A stretch of 64,000 nt of DNA from Flavonifractor sp. AGMB03687 (GCF_017811815.1 NZ_JADKZI010000001.1:248001-312000), one strand, 5' to 3'. Counted from the first letter of the stretch, positions 39,788-47,520 are shown. Made by a program: numbers and translations. The notes: generated from the sequence alone by a model not told the origin.

Positions 39788-40028
39788 GTCCGCCACGCTT
39801 TCTGGCCTGGAGATAGTCATACCAGCCCTTGATGACAGGGGCCTGCTCCAGTAAGCGCTGCTGGCGGGCGATTTCTCGCACAATATAGGGGTTGGACATC
39901 AACACCTCTGCACGGTGTTGAATGTTGCGGCCATATCCAGCTCTTATGGCGGCAAGCTGTGCGTCACCGCAGTCTATGTATTCAATTACAAACTGCTGCT
40001 GTTTTTCAGATAATCTAAGCCCTGACAT
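39780..40028 (-). CDS. Terminase small subunit-like DNA-binding protein
   Basis: An 82-residue protein beginning LRLSEKQQQFVIEYIDCGDAQLAAIRAGYGRNIQHRAEVLMSNPYIVREI, the N-terminal helix-turn-helix of Terminase_2-type small subunits. It is shorter than usual (about 150 residues), so the large-subunit-binding part may be missing. No large terminase is found in the element. Start after AAAGGAG. Confidence 0.7.
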   Translation of the reverse strand: MSGLRLSEKQQQFVIEYIDCGDAQLAAIRAGYGRNIQHRAEVLMSNPYIVREIARQQRLLEQAPVIKGWYDYLQARKRGGHD

Positions 40029-40029
40029 A

Positions 40030-40959
40030 TTATTCTCCTTTCTGCATCTTTGCCCGTCCCTCAGCAACACGCTCTAATGATTTCTGCACGCAAGCATCCC
40101 CGTCAACCATCCACCAGCTCTGATCTCTAAAGCGCTCCCGCATTTCCACTATGCGCTCCACAGCAGAGCTGCCGGTGTTCTGGAACGATTGCACACCAAC
40201 ATGCATATAAAAAGGCGTTCGGAAGTCAACAAACTCCTCCAGCTTATTGCGGATGTCATGTTGCCGCAGTCTTTGCATTGCGGCCTGTTCTATGCGGGAG
40301 CAGCACTGACGGCTTACACCAAGCTCTGCCGCAGTGTTTTCTTGTGACAGGCCCCGATAATAAACAGCCTCAATGGTTTGCCGCTGAGATGGGGTTAGCA
40401 CTGCCATAGCCTCATCCAGCTTGTTATGGAGCTGTTGCTGGTATATGGTATCCTCAACATCTGCGTAGGCATCGCTGGGGTCCGCAACAAAGTCACCAAG
40501 CTCAGAGAGGTCACCACCGTCCCCATCGCCAATGGGCGCATTTAAGCTGGAAACTCTGAGGTGTACTTTCAACTCAGGCGGAGGGAGCCCAGCATCCTCA
40601 CACTGTTTAAGCAGTAGTTTCTCAGTTTCAGAACGCTTATAAGCGCTCCAGCTCCAGCCGGAGGCATTTGCTTTGGTTTTGGCAAAATGCTTTTTCAAGT
40701 AGTAGGTGAAATAACTGATAAATGATGCTCCCTGCGTTGCATCAAATGTTTCCACAGCCTCAAGCATGGCAATATAGGCGCTCTGCATGAGATCATCCAG
40801 CTCCAGACTTTCTGAGCCCATTACACGGGCGGTGCCACCCGTAAAAGCACATTGACGGGAGGCTATGGCATACGGATAGCGCCGCACCTGTTCCCAGAGT
40901 TCTGAGAGCACATCCCGCTCGCCCTGTTGTATCTTTTCAACTAACTCCTCATTGGTCAT
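40030..40959 (-). CDS. Sigma-70 family RNA polymerase sigma factor
   Basis: A 309-residue sigma factor. Region 2 is MTNEELVEKIQQGERDVLSELWEQVRRYPYAIASRQ...LELDDLMQSAYIAMLEAVETFDATQGASFISYFTYYLKKHF. Region 4 is LDEAMAVLTPSQRQTIEAVYYRGLSQENTAAELGVSRQCCSRIEQAAMQRLRQHD. A linker of unusual length lies between them. The C-terminal 60 residues are extra. ATG 40959 follows a GGGGGCAG site. It lies immediately upstream of the packaging and tail genes and probably switches them on. Confidence 0.85.
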   Translation of the reverse strand: MTNEELVEKIQQGERDVLSELWEQVRRYPYAIASRQCAFTGGTARVMGSESLELDDLMQSAYIAMLEAVETFDATQGASFISYFTYYLKKHFAKTKANASGWSWSAYKRSETEKLLLKQCEDAGLPPPELKVHLRVSSLNAPIGDGDGGDLSELGDFVADPSDAYADVEDTIYQQQLHNKLDEAMAVLTPSQRQTIEAVYYRGLSQENTAAELGVSRQCCSRIEQAAMQRLRQHDIRNKLEEFVDFRTPFYMHVGVQSFQNTGSSAVERIVEMRERFRDQSWWMVDGDACVQKSLERVAEGRAKMQKGE

Positions 40960-41133
40960 TGCAATCTCTGCCCCCTTTTGATAGAATAATCTTGCAAGTG
41001 AATACCCAGACCAAAAGGGGCCATCTCTGCGGAGGTGGTCTTTTTTGCGCTGATCTGGAGTGGAGATAAACACACCAGTTTCCCCGAAACTTAACTTTTC
41101 TTAGGTGCGCTGATTAAGAAACGGCCCAAGTTT

Positions 41134-41346
41134 TCACAAGTGGTTGCTGCCTGCACCCAGGGCCTTTCTCAGAGCCTCCAGCATTTGAGGTGAGATACCA
41201 AGCCGGGCATTTTCATAGAGGCGGATGCACTGCTCTGTACGCCCCACCATCTCGGCAAGCCGTTCTTGGGTGATGCCCCGCTCCTGCCGGAGCGCTTTGA
41301 GCCTGGCCGCCTGAGCGGGGATGATTGACCGCCGTGGTTTAGACAC
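41134..41346 (-). CDS. XRE-family helix-turn-helix protein
   Basis: A 70-residue Cro-like protein (AARLKALRQERGITQERLAEMVGRTEQCIRLYENARLGISPQMLEALRKALG). The GTG at 41346 is chosen because AAAGGTGGTG lies upstream; the longer frame overlaps the neighbouring sigma-like gene. It sits between two sigma-factor genes. Confidence 0.8.
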   Translation of the reverse strand: MSKPRRSIIPAQAARLKALRQERGITQERLAEMVGRTEQCIRLYENARLGISPQMLEALRKALGAGSNHL

Positions 41347-41359
41347 GCAATCACCACCT

Positions 41360-41995
41360 TTATGCCAAAGTGTCCATGAAACTCTCAAGGCGGCTAAATG
41401 TGCGGGGGTCCCGCTTGAGGCAAGACAGGCCGATACGGGCAAGCCCTTTTTCCTTTGCAGATAATGCCTTACCGCCATATTTTCTCCAGAGAGCAGCGGC
41501 CTGCTCTTTGGTTACACAAGAGAGTGCTTGTTCTAAAGCAAATCGCAATTCACCAAGCCACAAAATGTGCAATATCTCCTCAACATCATCTTTTGTATCA
41601 GGAATAAGTTCTGACAGTGTACCTGCATTACCTGCATCTGTGCCTGTTTGCAGAGGTGCGTCCAGACTTGTGGCCCGGTTTAATGCCTTAGCGGTTTGAT
41701 AGGTGCTTTGCCCCGTTAGCCGGATAAAGTCATTTCGCAAAGCGGCTTTCATCAGTCCATAAAAGTTGCTTTCTGGTGTCCAGACCTTGATGACTTTAAG
41801 CATCGTAAAATAACTTTCTTGGTGTAAATCCTCAAAGGTGACACCCGCAATGCTGTTTGAGCTTTGAAGAAATGAAGCGGCACAATTTGTTATAAGCGCC
41901 TGCACATTATTCCAAATCACCAACAGCGGGCGTGTGTCTCCGCACTGACAGCGTATGATAAGTATTTCAAGCTCATCTTTAGACATCTGTTGCAT
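41360..41995 (-). CDS. Sigma-70-like protein, divergent
   Basis: A 211-residue protein with a recognisable sigma region 2 (LEILIIRCQCGDTRPLLVIWNNVQALITNCAASFLQ...VTFEDLHQESYFTMLKVIKVWTPESNFYGLMKAALRNDFIRLT) but a weak region 4 (LRFALEQALSCVTKEQAAALWRKYGGKALSAKEKGLARIGLSCLKRD). It may be an anti-termination or late-gene regulator, not a full sigma factor. ATG 41995 follows AGGGGGC. It overlaps the upstream gene by 17 bases. Confidence 0.65.
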   Translation of the reverse strand: MQQMSKDELEILIIRCQCGDTRPLLVIWNNVQALITNCAASFLQSSNSIAGVTFEDLHQESYFTMLKVIKVWTPESNFYGLMKAALRNDFIRLTGQSTYQTAKALNRATSLDAPLQTGTDAGNAGTLSELIPDTKDDVEEILHILWLGELRFALEQALSCVTKEQAAALWRKYGGKALSAKEKGLARIGLSCLKRDPRTFSRLESFMDTLA

Positions 41996-42659
41996 TGTTA
42001 AGCCCCCTTTTTTTGCTGGCGGTGCCATAACGGCGGCCACATCTGGCATATATGTATTGAAATGCTTTAGCCTGCACTGTTTCCTTACACGCATAGCACT
42101 GTGCAGCAACATTGCACCAAGAAAGCCCATCCAAAAAGCGGAGCCTGATGATACGCTGGATGTATTCATCATCAATCTCAGATACATAGCGCTCTACTTT
42201 TTTGCGTTCTTGCTTGTAAAGCGCTTTTCTTTCTTGCATATCGCAAAGAATGGCGGCTCTAAGTGCGGCGGTATGTGGAGTGTTACCTTTCAGCCGCCGC
42301 AGACTTTGGGCACTCTGTTTAATATCATCGTGTAAATCAGAAAGCCGCCGCAGATCAGCTAAGGTCAGATAAAGCATTGAGGGGGTCCAAGAGCAGATGC
42401 TACCCTCATTGGGAGGCACTTTAACAGGCACAGATGAAAAAATAGTGTTCTGAGGAATGTGTAAAAATTCAGAGATAATCGAGGCGTGGTCTGCACGGAT
42501 GCGCTTTTCTTGACCGGCCTTATTGCGCTGCTCTACAGAACGATAACAAAGGGAGATTCCTTGATGGTGTAATACAGCATCAACTTGTCTGGCACTCTTG
42601 AAACCTTGGCTACTTCTCCAGGATTTTAGCTCTGCTATATTAACAAACACGGTGTCCAT
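41979..42659 (-). CDS. DUF1492-like phage regulator
   Basis: A 226-residue protein. The C-terminal third (KVERYVSEIDDEYIQRIIRLRFLDGLSWCNVAAQCYACKETVQAKAFQYI) is a sigma-region-4-like helix-turn-helix typical of DUF1492 phage proteins. The N-terminal half contains an XRE-like stretch (FKSARQVDAVLHHQGISLCYRSVEQRNKAGQEKRIRADHASIISEFL). GAGGAGG precedes the ATG. It is the third sigma-like gene in a row. Confidence 0.65.
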   Translation of the reverse strand: MDTVFVNIAELKSWRSSQGFKSARQVDAVLHHQGISLCYRSVEQRNKAGQEKRIRADHASIISEFLHIPQNTIFSSVPVKVPPNEGSICSWTPSMLYLTLADLRRLSDLHDDIKQSAQSLRRLKGNTPHTAALRAAILCDMQERKALYKQERKKVERYVSEIDDEYIQRIIRLRFLDGLSWCNVAAQCYACKETVQAKAFQYIYARCGRRYGTASKKRGLNNATDV

Positions 42660-42812
42660 GTATGTGTTCCTCCTCTTGCACCACGGCGCTCTGTATGGTA
42701 CGATAGGAGCGCATAGGTGCTATAATTTAGCGGTTGTGGTATTTGTGCACTGTCTCTCAAGCGTTTGCAGCACTTGGGAGCACTGCGGGTCCTCTGGGGT
42801 GTTTGCAGCAGC

Positions 42813-43079
42813 TCAGAGGGCCTGCTTTCGTTTTTCCTTTGTCATCCTACCAAGACGGTGGCCGTTTAACTTAAAAACTGTTTGCCTACCAAAGCGGCGG
42901 AATACTTTATACTGGCCATACATAACTCGGCGCATTGCCTCTTTTTCCAGGGCATCACTCGGAAGATTGTGCCTCATGGCGTAATCCCGCAGAAAAGCGG
43001 TGGTCAGCCCACAGCGTATATGCTTCGGCATCCAAAACAGTTGGTCAAGCAGCGCCCATGCTCTTTCCTGTTCGGTCAT
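42813..43079 (-). CDS. Small hypothetical phage-like protein
   Basis: An 88-residue basic protein (ERAWALLDQLFWMPKHIRCGLTTAFLRDYAMRHNLPSDALEKEAMRRVMYGQYKVFRRFGRQTVFKLNGHRLGRMTKEKRKQ), starting after GGAGGTGA. Its basic C-terminus suggests nucleic-acid binding. It lies on the far side of the iteron-like array from the 203-aa regulator. Confidence 0.6.
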   Translation of the reverse strand: MTEQERAWALLDQLFWMPKHIRCGLTTAFLRDYAMRHNLPSDALEKEAMRRVMYGQYKVFRRFGRQTVFKLNGHRLGRMTKEKRKQAL

Positions 43080-43096
43080 TTGATAGTCACCTCCCG

Positions 43097-43454
43097 CCGG
43101 AACATTTAGGGGCTTGTCTACATGTTTTCCTTGATAGCTCTATGCTGGGTGGTTAGATAATTTAGATAATTTTGTAACTGTTACACTTTCTTATCTAAAT
43201 TATCTATTTTCTCTGTTTTGGCATACATAGAAATTTCAAGTGTAACAATTATCCTTTTGCTCAAAAAGCCTTGTTTTTCAATGGGTTTGGCTGGAACATT
43301 CAAGCCGGAACATTTGGAGTTTGGTGTAACATGTTCCACTTGAGCCCGCCCGGAACATTTAAGGAATGAAGTGTAACAATCTCAGGTTTCAGAAAAGCAA
43401 ACACATAATAAAGTGTAACAATAATTATCTGTTTTCCACTGGATTGTTACACTT
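43097..43454. repeat. Iteron-like repeat array
   Basis: Six copies of AAGTGTAACAAT or close variants at 43179-43188 (inverted), 43238-43250, 43323-43332, 43369-43380, 43411-43422 and 43443-43454 (inverted). They are interspersed with GGAACATT at 43097-43108, 43292-43300, 43306-43317, 43350-43364 and once inverted at 43331-43337. The region is AT-rich. It looks like a replication origin or cooperative regulator site. Confidence 0.7.
43154..43206. repeat. Perfect 16-bp inverted repeat in the iteron region
   Basis: TAGATAATTTAGATAA (43154-43169) and TTATCTAAATTATCTA (43191-43206) flank 21 bases containing one TGTTACACTT copy. Each arm also holds a direct repeat of TAGATAA. Confidence 0.8.
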
Positions 43455-44036
43455 GATGCATCCACGCTGCACCCCATAGGGGCCAAAACGCATGGGCTTA
43501 CCTGCTCTACTCCAGCCAGGAACAGTGACAATGATGTTGTTGATATGGGTGGCATCTTTGTTGCTCATTTCATCCAGATTACGCTGGAGAAGTTCACACC
43601 ATATTTCTGCCGGACAGACTTTGACCCGCTCGACCGCATAGCTGACATCAAAGCTCTCTTTGGCCAGCCAGAACACCTGCCGTTGGTAAATGTTCAGGCG
43701 CTCCCAGTGCGGGAGTATTCTGGCCTGCACAAAGGCATAAATCCTAAGCTCAAGCGGCTGCACATCGTCCTCAGGCGGCAGTTGCAAGCTCTTAATCTGG
43801 CCGAGGTATTCATGCCAGACTGCCTCTGCGTCTGCGGAGGGCTCAGAGCCCGGATGGATGATGATGTCTGAGCCAAGGGTCTGGGCCAGTTTGCGGCCTG
43901 TTGCCGGACTGCATGAGCCCCGTGCTTTTATTCTGGAGAGTAGCGTTGCTTGGATGCCTGCCGCACTGGCGGCCTCTTTATTGCTCAGTCCACGATAACG
44001 CATAGCAAGCTCCAGGCGGTTGACATCTATTTTCAT
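43425..44036 (-). CDS. XRE-type DNA-binding protein with extra C-terminal domain
   Basis: A 203-residue protein. The first 60 residues are a helix-turn-helix (LELAMRYRGLSNKEAASAAGIQATLLSRIKARGSCSPATGRKLAQTLGSDIII). The remainder (LRIYAFVQARILPHWERLNIYQRQVFWLAKESFDVSYAVERVKVCPAEIWCELLQRNLDEM) is unrecognised and ends with a C-x-x-C pair (GCIKCN). Its gene adjoins and partly overlaps the iteron-like array, so it is the natural candidate to bind it. AGGAGGTGAG precedes the ATG, which overlaps the upstream small gene. Confidence 0.7.
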   Translation of the reverse strand: MKIDVNRLELAMRYRGLSNKEAASAAGIQATLLSRIKARGSCSPATGRKLAQTLGSDIIIHPGSEPSADAEAVWHEYLGQIKSLQLPPEDDVQPLELRIYAFVQARILPHWERLNIYQRQVFWLAKESFDVSYAVERVKVCPAEIWCELLQRNLDEMSNKDATHINNIIVTVPGWSRAGKPMRFGPYGVQRGCIKCNNPVENR

Positions 44037-44188
44037 TGCGTGCTCACCTCCTGATGGGCTTTTTCCCATTCTTTCAGAAAAAGCTCATATTCCTCACGGT
44101 GAGCGTCAACATATTCCCGGATAACAGGAAAGAACACTGCCGCCAGAGCCGCCGCTTGATCGCCAGACAGGGTGACCATCGGCTGCAT
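44033..44188 (-). CDS. Small hypothetical protein, 51 aa
   Basis: MQPMVTLSGDQAAALAAVFFPVIREYVDAHREEYELFLKEWEKAHQEVSTQ, with a GAGGAGG ribosome site. Its stop overlaps the next gene's ATG (ATGA). An amphipathic helix is likely; no function is recognised. Confidence 0.65.
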   Translation of the reverse strand: MQPMVTLSGDQAAALAAVFFPVIREYVDAHREEYELFLKEWEKAHQEVSTQ

Positions 44189-44191
44189 GAG

Positions 44192-44395
44192 TTATGCCTC
44201 CTCTGTGCTGATAAGCTCTGCGGGGTCAACGCCCAGGGCCTTGGCAATTCGCCCCAGCGTAACCGGCCTCACATTGCGCCCACTCAAGACTTTTTTAACA
44301 GTCGGCTCCGGCATCGCAGTCATGCAAACCAAATCAGCCGTATTCATGCACGCCCTGGCCAAGGCCAGCTCCATTTTTTCCTTATTGGCTTTCAA
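44192..44395 (-). CDS. Small helix-turn-helix regulator (Cro/CI type)
   Basis: A 67-residue protein (ALARACMNTADLVCMTAMPEPTVKKVLSGRNVRPVTLGRIAKALGVDPAELI), a compact XRE domain. The TTG at 44395 is preferred because GGAGGTG lies six bases before it. It is the first gene of the leftward phage-like transcript, driven by the promoter inside the palindrome at 44418-44469. Confidence 0.75.
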   Translation of the reverse strand: MKANKEKMELALARACMNTADLVCMTAMPEPTVKKVLSGRNVRPVTLGRIAKALGVDPAELISTEEA

Positions 44396-44417
44396 TTCGC
44401 TCACCTCCACAAAAGAA

Positions 44418-44469
44418 ACACATTCAATATGACTGTGTTCATATAATAACATAGTCATATTGAATGTGT
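44418..44469. promoter_or_regulatory. 17-bp palindromic operator over the lysis/lysogeny-type promoter
   Basis: ACACATTCAATATGACT (44418-44434) and its exact complement (44453-44469) flank 18 AT-rich bases. On the minus strand TTGACA (44472-44467) and TATTAT (44448-44443) form a promoter with an 18-bp spacer inside the palindrome. A repressor bound here would block leftward transcription. Confidence 0.8.
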
Positions 44470-44543
44470 CAAGAGGCTTTTCACATTCTTTTTGATTGCC
44501 AAATGGTAAAAAGCGTGCTACACTCTAAAATGAGGTGATTTAT

Positions 44544-44999
44544 GTGGTTTTAGGTCCAAGAATTGCAGCTGCCAGGAAGCAGAAAAAGATGACGCAAAAA
44601 GAGCTTGCGGCTATCCTGGGTCTGGCAACTGGTACTGTCCAGCAGTATGAGCTTGGGAAACGCCGCCCAGATATTGATGTCTTGAAAGCTATTGCAAGCG
44701 CCTTGGATGTATCTGTAGATGCGCTTGTGAGCGTCAATGAGCCGGAGGATGAGTATGAGCTAATCTGCGACACACTTAATACCGCTGGCCTGAACATTGC
44801 TCACGCAAGCTGCACCTCTGGTGATGCTGACAAGGACATCTACTATATTTCCAGAATTGAGGACCCGGATGACCCGGACCTGAGAATAGAGATTGAGTAT
44901 TCTAAGCTGGCAAATATCATCCACCAGGTGCTTGAGGATGCCGATGCTAAGAAAGAGGAATATATCCAAAAGCGCCTGGACGCTGAGTTTTCATTGTGA
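44544..44999 (+). CDS. XRE-family repressor-like regulator
   Basis: A 151-residue protein with an N-terminal helix-turn-helix (LGPRIAAARKQKKMTQKELAAILGLATGTVQQYELGKRRPDIDVLKAIASALDVSVDALV) and an acidic C-terminal domain. A GTG at 44544 is chosen for the GAGGTGAT spacing. It is divergent from the leftward phage genes and is followed closely by the recombinase, the usual place for a CI-type repressor of the element. It probably binds the palindrome at 44418-44469. Confidence 0.85.
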   Translation: MVLGPRIAAARKQKKMTQKELAAILGLATGTVQQYELGKRRPDIDVLKAIASALDVSVDALVSVNEPEDEYELICDTLNTAGLNIAHASCTSGDADKDIYYISRIEDPDDPDLRIEIEYSKLANIIHQVLEDADAKKEEYIQKRLDAEFSL

Positions 45000-45017
45000 A
45001 AGTGAGATGAGCCCTAC

Positions 45018-46676
45018 ATGATACCCGCTGTTATCTATGCACGGTTTAGCAGCCACTCTCAAACGGAGCAGTCTATTGAGGGGCAGCTTGCGGCTTGCTA
45101 TGATTTTGCGGAGCGAGAGGGCTATACTGTCATTGGAGAATACATTGACCGTGCTATTAGCGCCAGAACGGATGACAGACCGGACTTTCAACGCATGATT
45201 GCTGACAGCGCAAAGCACACCTTTGAGGTAATTCTGGTTTATCAGCTTGACCGGTTTAGTCGTAACCGCTATGATAGTGCTGTGAATAAGCAGAAGCTCA
45301 AAAAGAATGGTGTGAGGGTAGTCTCTGCCCGTGAGAACATCACAGCAGATGCAAGCGGTGTGCTTATGGAGGCCGTGCTGGAGGGCATGGCGGAATATTA
45401 CAGCGCAGAATTAGCCCAAAAAATCCGCCGTGGAATGGACATAAGCGGCTCAAAGTGTTTGGCAACAGGTGGCCGCCCAGCCCTTGGGTACAAGGTCGAT
45501 GAAACGAAACACTACCAGATAGATGAGGATACAGCTCCCACGGTTGTCAAAATATTTGAAATGTACGCCTCTGGCATGACAGTGGCGCAGATCATCACGG
45601 AGCTCAACCACCAGAATATAAAGACCTCCACCGGCGCTGATTTCAATAAAAACTCCCTGCGTAAGATGCTCACAAACAAGCGCTATATTGGCATTTACAC
45701 ATATAAGGGGTCAGAAACGCCCGGCGGCATCCCTCGGATAGTTTCTGATGAGTTATTCAACAGGGTGGCAGAAATGATGGAGAAAAACAAAAAGGCTCCC
45801 GCCAGAGCGAGAGCCAAAGAGGAATATCTGCTGACAACAAAGCTGTTTTGTGGGCATTGCCGGGAAATGATGACCGGCATAAGCGGGACATCAAAGACCG
45901 GGACGATACACAATTATTACACCTGCAACGGCAGAAAGAAAAAGATGTGCAGCAAGAAAAATGTGCAAAAAGAATATATTGAAGAGCGTGTCATTGCTCT
46001 GGCCCGTGCACAGCTCACCGATGAGAATATCAGTAAGATTTCAAAAGCGGTTGCAGCTCTTTGTGAACGAGAGAAAGAGAGCAGTGAATATAGACGCTTG
46101 GAGCGCCAGCGCCGTGACATCGAAAAGCAAAAAGCTAATTTGGTGGATGCCCTCAAGTATGGAAAAGCCACAGAAACTTTGCTCAATGAGATAGCAAAAT
46201 TAGAAAGCAGCATAGAGGGAATTGACCGTCAAATACTCATGGAGAAAGCAAAGTGCCTGGACCTAAAAGAGCCTGAGATTGCCTTTTTCCTCACCAAGCT
46301 CCGGGATGGTGACATCAATGATATAACCTACCGGCGGGCTATAATTGCCGTCATGGTTAATGCTGTTTATCTGTATGATGATGGGCGGCTCACTGTGATA
46401 TTCAACTCAAGTGACAGGCCGGTAGAGGTCACGGAGGGCCTTTTGGCCGATGTTGAGGAGGATGCCGCAGAGTTCGTTTCTGGGGTCTGTCGCTCCACCA
46501 TAAAATCAAAACGGTATAGATGCCACTGGCGAAAAGCCAGTGGCATCAACCGTTTCCGGGCTTTTTCAGCTCAAAAATTCACGGATGATTCCATAGATGC
46601 CAACCGCTGTTTCCCCCTAACTGGTGGGATTCGACCCCCCTCTTCTCGGAGGTTGGCAAAACCAGAAACCATGTAG
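45018..46676 (+). CDS. Large serine recombinase with unusual C-terminal tail
   Basis: A 552-residue recombinase. Ser11 in AVIYARFSSHSQTEQSIEGQ is the likely nucleophile. VYQLDRFSRNRYDS, a recombinase domain, a zinc ribbon (FCGHCREMMTGI...HNYYTCNGRKKKMC) and coiled coil follow the usual order. The last 60 residues are not typical: the coding frame runs through a terminator-like hairpin at 46519-46547 and on to a stop inside a second hairpin at 46674. The ancestral stop was probably before 46519, with the extension created by recombination at the adjacent attachment site. It is the likely integrase of the phage-like element. Confidence 0.88.
   Translation: MIPAVIYARFSSHSQTEQSIEGQLAACYDFAEREGYTVIGEYIDRAISARTDDRPDFQRMIADSAKHTFEVILVYQLDRFSRNRYDSAVNKQKLKKNGVRVVSARENITADASGVLMEAVLEGMAEYYSAELAQKIRRGMDISGSKCLATGGRPALGYKVDETKHYQIDEDTAPTVVKIFEMYASGMTVAQIITELNHQNIKTSTGADFNKNSLRKMLTNKRYIGIYTYKGSETPGGIPRIVSDELFNRVAEMMEKNKKAPARARAKEEYLLTTKLFCGHCREMMTGISGTSKTGTIHNYYTCNGRKKKMCSKKNVQKEYIEERVIALARAQLTDENISKISKAVAALCEREKESSEYRRLERQRRDIEKQKANLVDALKYGKATETLLNEIAKLESSIEGIDRQILMEKAKCLDLKEPEIAFFLTKLRDGDINDITYRRAIIAVMVNAVYLYDDGRLTVIFNSSDRPVEVTEGLLADVEEDAAEFVSGVCRSTIKSKRYRCHWRKASGINRFRAFSAQKFTDDSIDANRCFPLTGGIRPPSSRRLAKPETM
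46519..46547 (+). terminator. Terminator-like hairpin inside the recombinase frame
   Basis: GATGCCACTGGC pairs perfectly with 46536-46547 across a GAAAA loop. It lies inside the open frame of the recombinase, which is unusual for a terminator and suggests a lost stop codon. No U-tract follows directly. Confidence 0.6.
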
Positions 46677-46714
46677 CGCCCTTTTTGAAGCATCAATTTT
46701 CAAAAAGGGCGCTA
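46674..46714. terminator. 16-bp hairpin after the recombinase
   Basis: TAGCGCCCTTTTTGAA pairs exactly with 46699-46714, followed by TTTTTC. It contains the recombinase stop. A related stem is found at 46783-46820. Confidence 0.8.
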
Positions 46715-46782
46715 TTTTTCTATCAATAGAATACACAAAATTTGAGGCGTCAATTTGTTGGTCACGACGGGCCATCAGATTG

Positions 46783-46820
46783 GCGCCCTTTTTGCTTTCA
46801 GACAAATTCAAAAAGGGCAC
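46783..46820. repeat. Second GCGCCCTTTTTG hairpin
   Basis: GCGCCCTTTTTG (46783-46794) can pair with CAAAAAGGGCAC (46809-46820) with one mismatch. It repeats the arms of the 46674-46714 hairpin, giving two tandem copies of one element before the next gene. Confidence 0.65.
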
Positions 46821-46840
46821 TAAATATCAGGAGGTAGTAA

Positions 46841-47515
46841 ATGAACCGAGAACAGTTTTTTCAGGAGCTTCGCACCGCTCTCCACCGTGAGGGATTCACT
46901 CCGCAGCCGGAACAGGATGAATTGCTTCCTGTGGAGTGGGATGGTCTCCCCCTCTGCCGGATCACAGCGGACGGAGGCGTTCGCTACTGGCAGGAGGATG
47001 TAGCGACGCCAGAACGGGAACGAGCCTGTGAGCGAGCCACCGATCTGGCCTGCACCGTGCGGGAGTACATGACGCTGCTGGAACAGGCTCCGCCCCTGCA
47101 AGCCCAGAGCCTGACCGGCGACTACCGCTTGCTGGCTGACTTCAACGGAGCCGTGTTGGCTGCTCATCCCACCCGGCTTGGCGTCCAATTCGTCACATGG
47201 GACTGGAGTTTCGACCGCACGGGTCTCAACCAGGGAAATTACTTTCAGGACAACTATGCCGGTGCCAAGCAGGACTTCGCCATCCGCGCCGGCCTCATTC
47301 TCAAACAGCAGATCTTCAATCAGGAGCAGCTTATCGAAATCTACCGGTGCTGCTCTGACACCTTGGATACTGGTTTTGACCTGACTGCCGAGCAGGAAAA
47401 GTGCATCCGGGGCGTTCAAGAGCAGATTGCCATTGCAGCTCCCGATGCTTTGGATCGCATAAGGGAGCAGGAGCAGCACTCCATGGAACCCTATAACCAA
47501 GAACCGATCATGTAA
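46841..47515 (+). CDS. Hypothetical protein of the mobile region
   Basis: A 224-residue protein (NREQFFQELRTALHREGFTPQPEQDELLPVEWDGLPLCRITADGGVRYW...GDYRLLADFNGAVLAAHPTRLGVQFVTWDWSFDRTGLNQGNYFQDNYAGAKQDFAIRAGLI). It resembles uncharacterised cargo proteins of Firmicutes conjugative elements. There is no domain I can name. GGAGG precedes the ATG and an intrinsic terminator follows, so it is monocistronic. Confidence 0.65.
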   Translation: MNREQFFQELRTALHREGFTPQPEQDELLPVEWDGLPLCRITADGGVRYWQEDVATPERERACERATDLACTVREYMTLLEQAPPLQAQSLTGDYRLLADFNGAVLAAHPTRLGVQFVTWDWSFDRTGLNQGNYFQDNYAGAKQDFAIRAGLILKQQIFNQEQLIEIYRCCSDTLDTGFDLTAEQEKCIRGVQEQIAIAAPDALDRIREQEQHSMEPYNQEPIM

Positions 47516-47520
47516 TATTC

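Noticed and set aside
43097-43454. Repeat array considered as a CRISPR
   Set aside because: Repeats are only 8-13 bases, irregularly spaced and in both orientations, and no cas genes are present.
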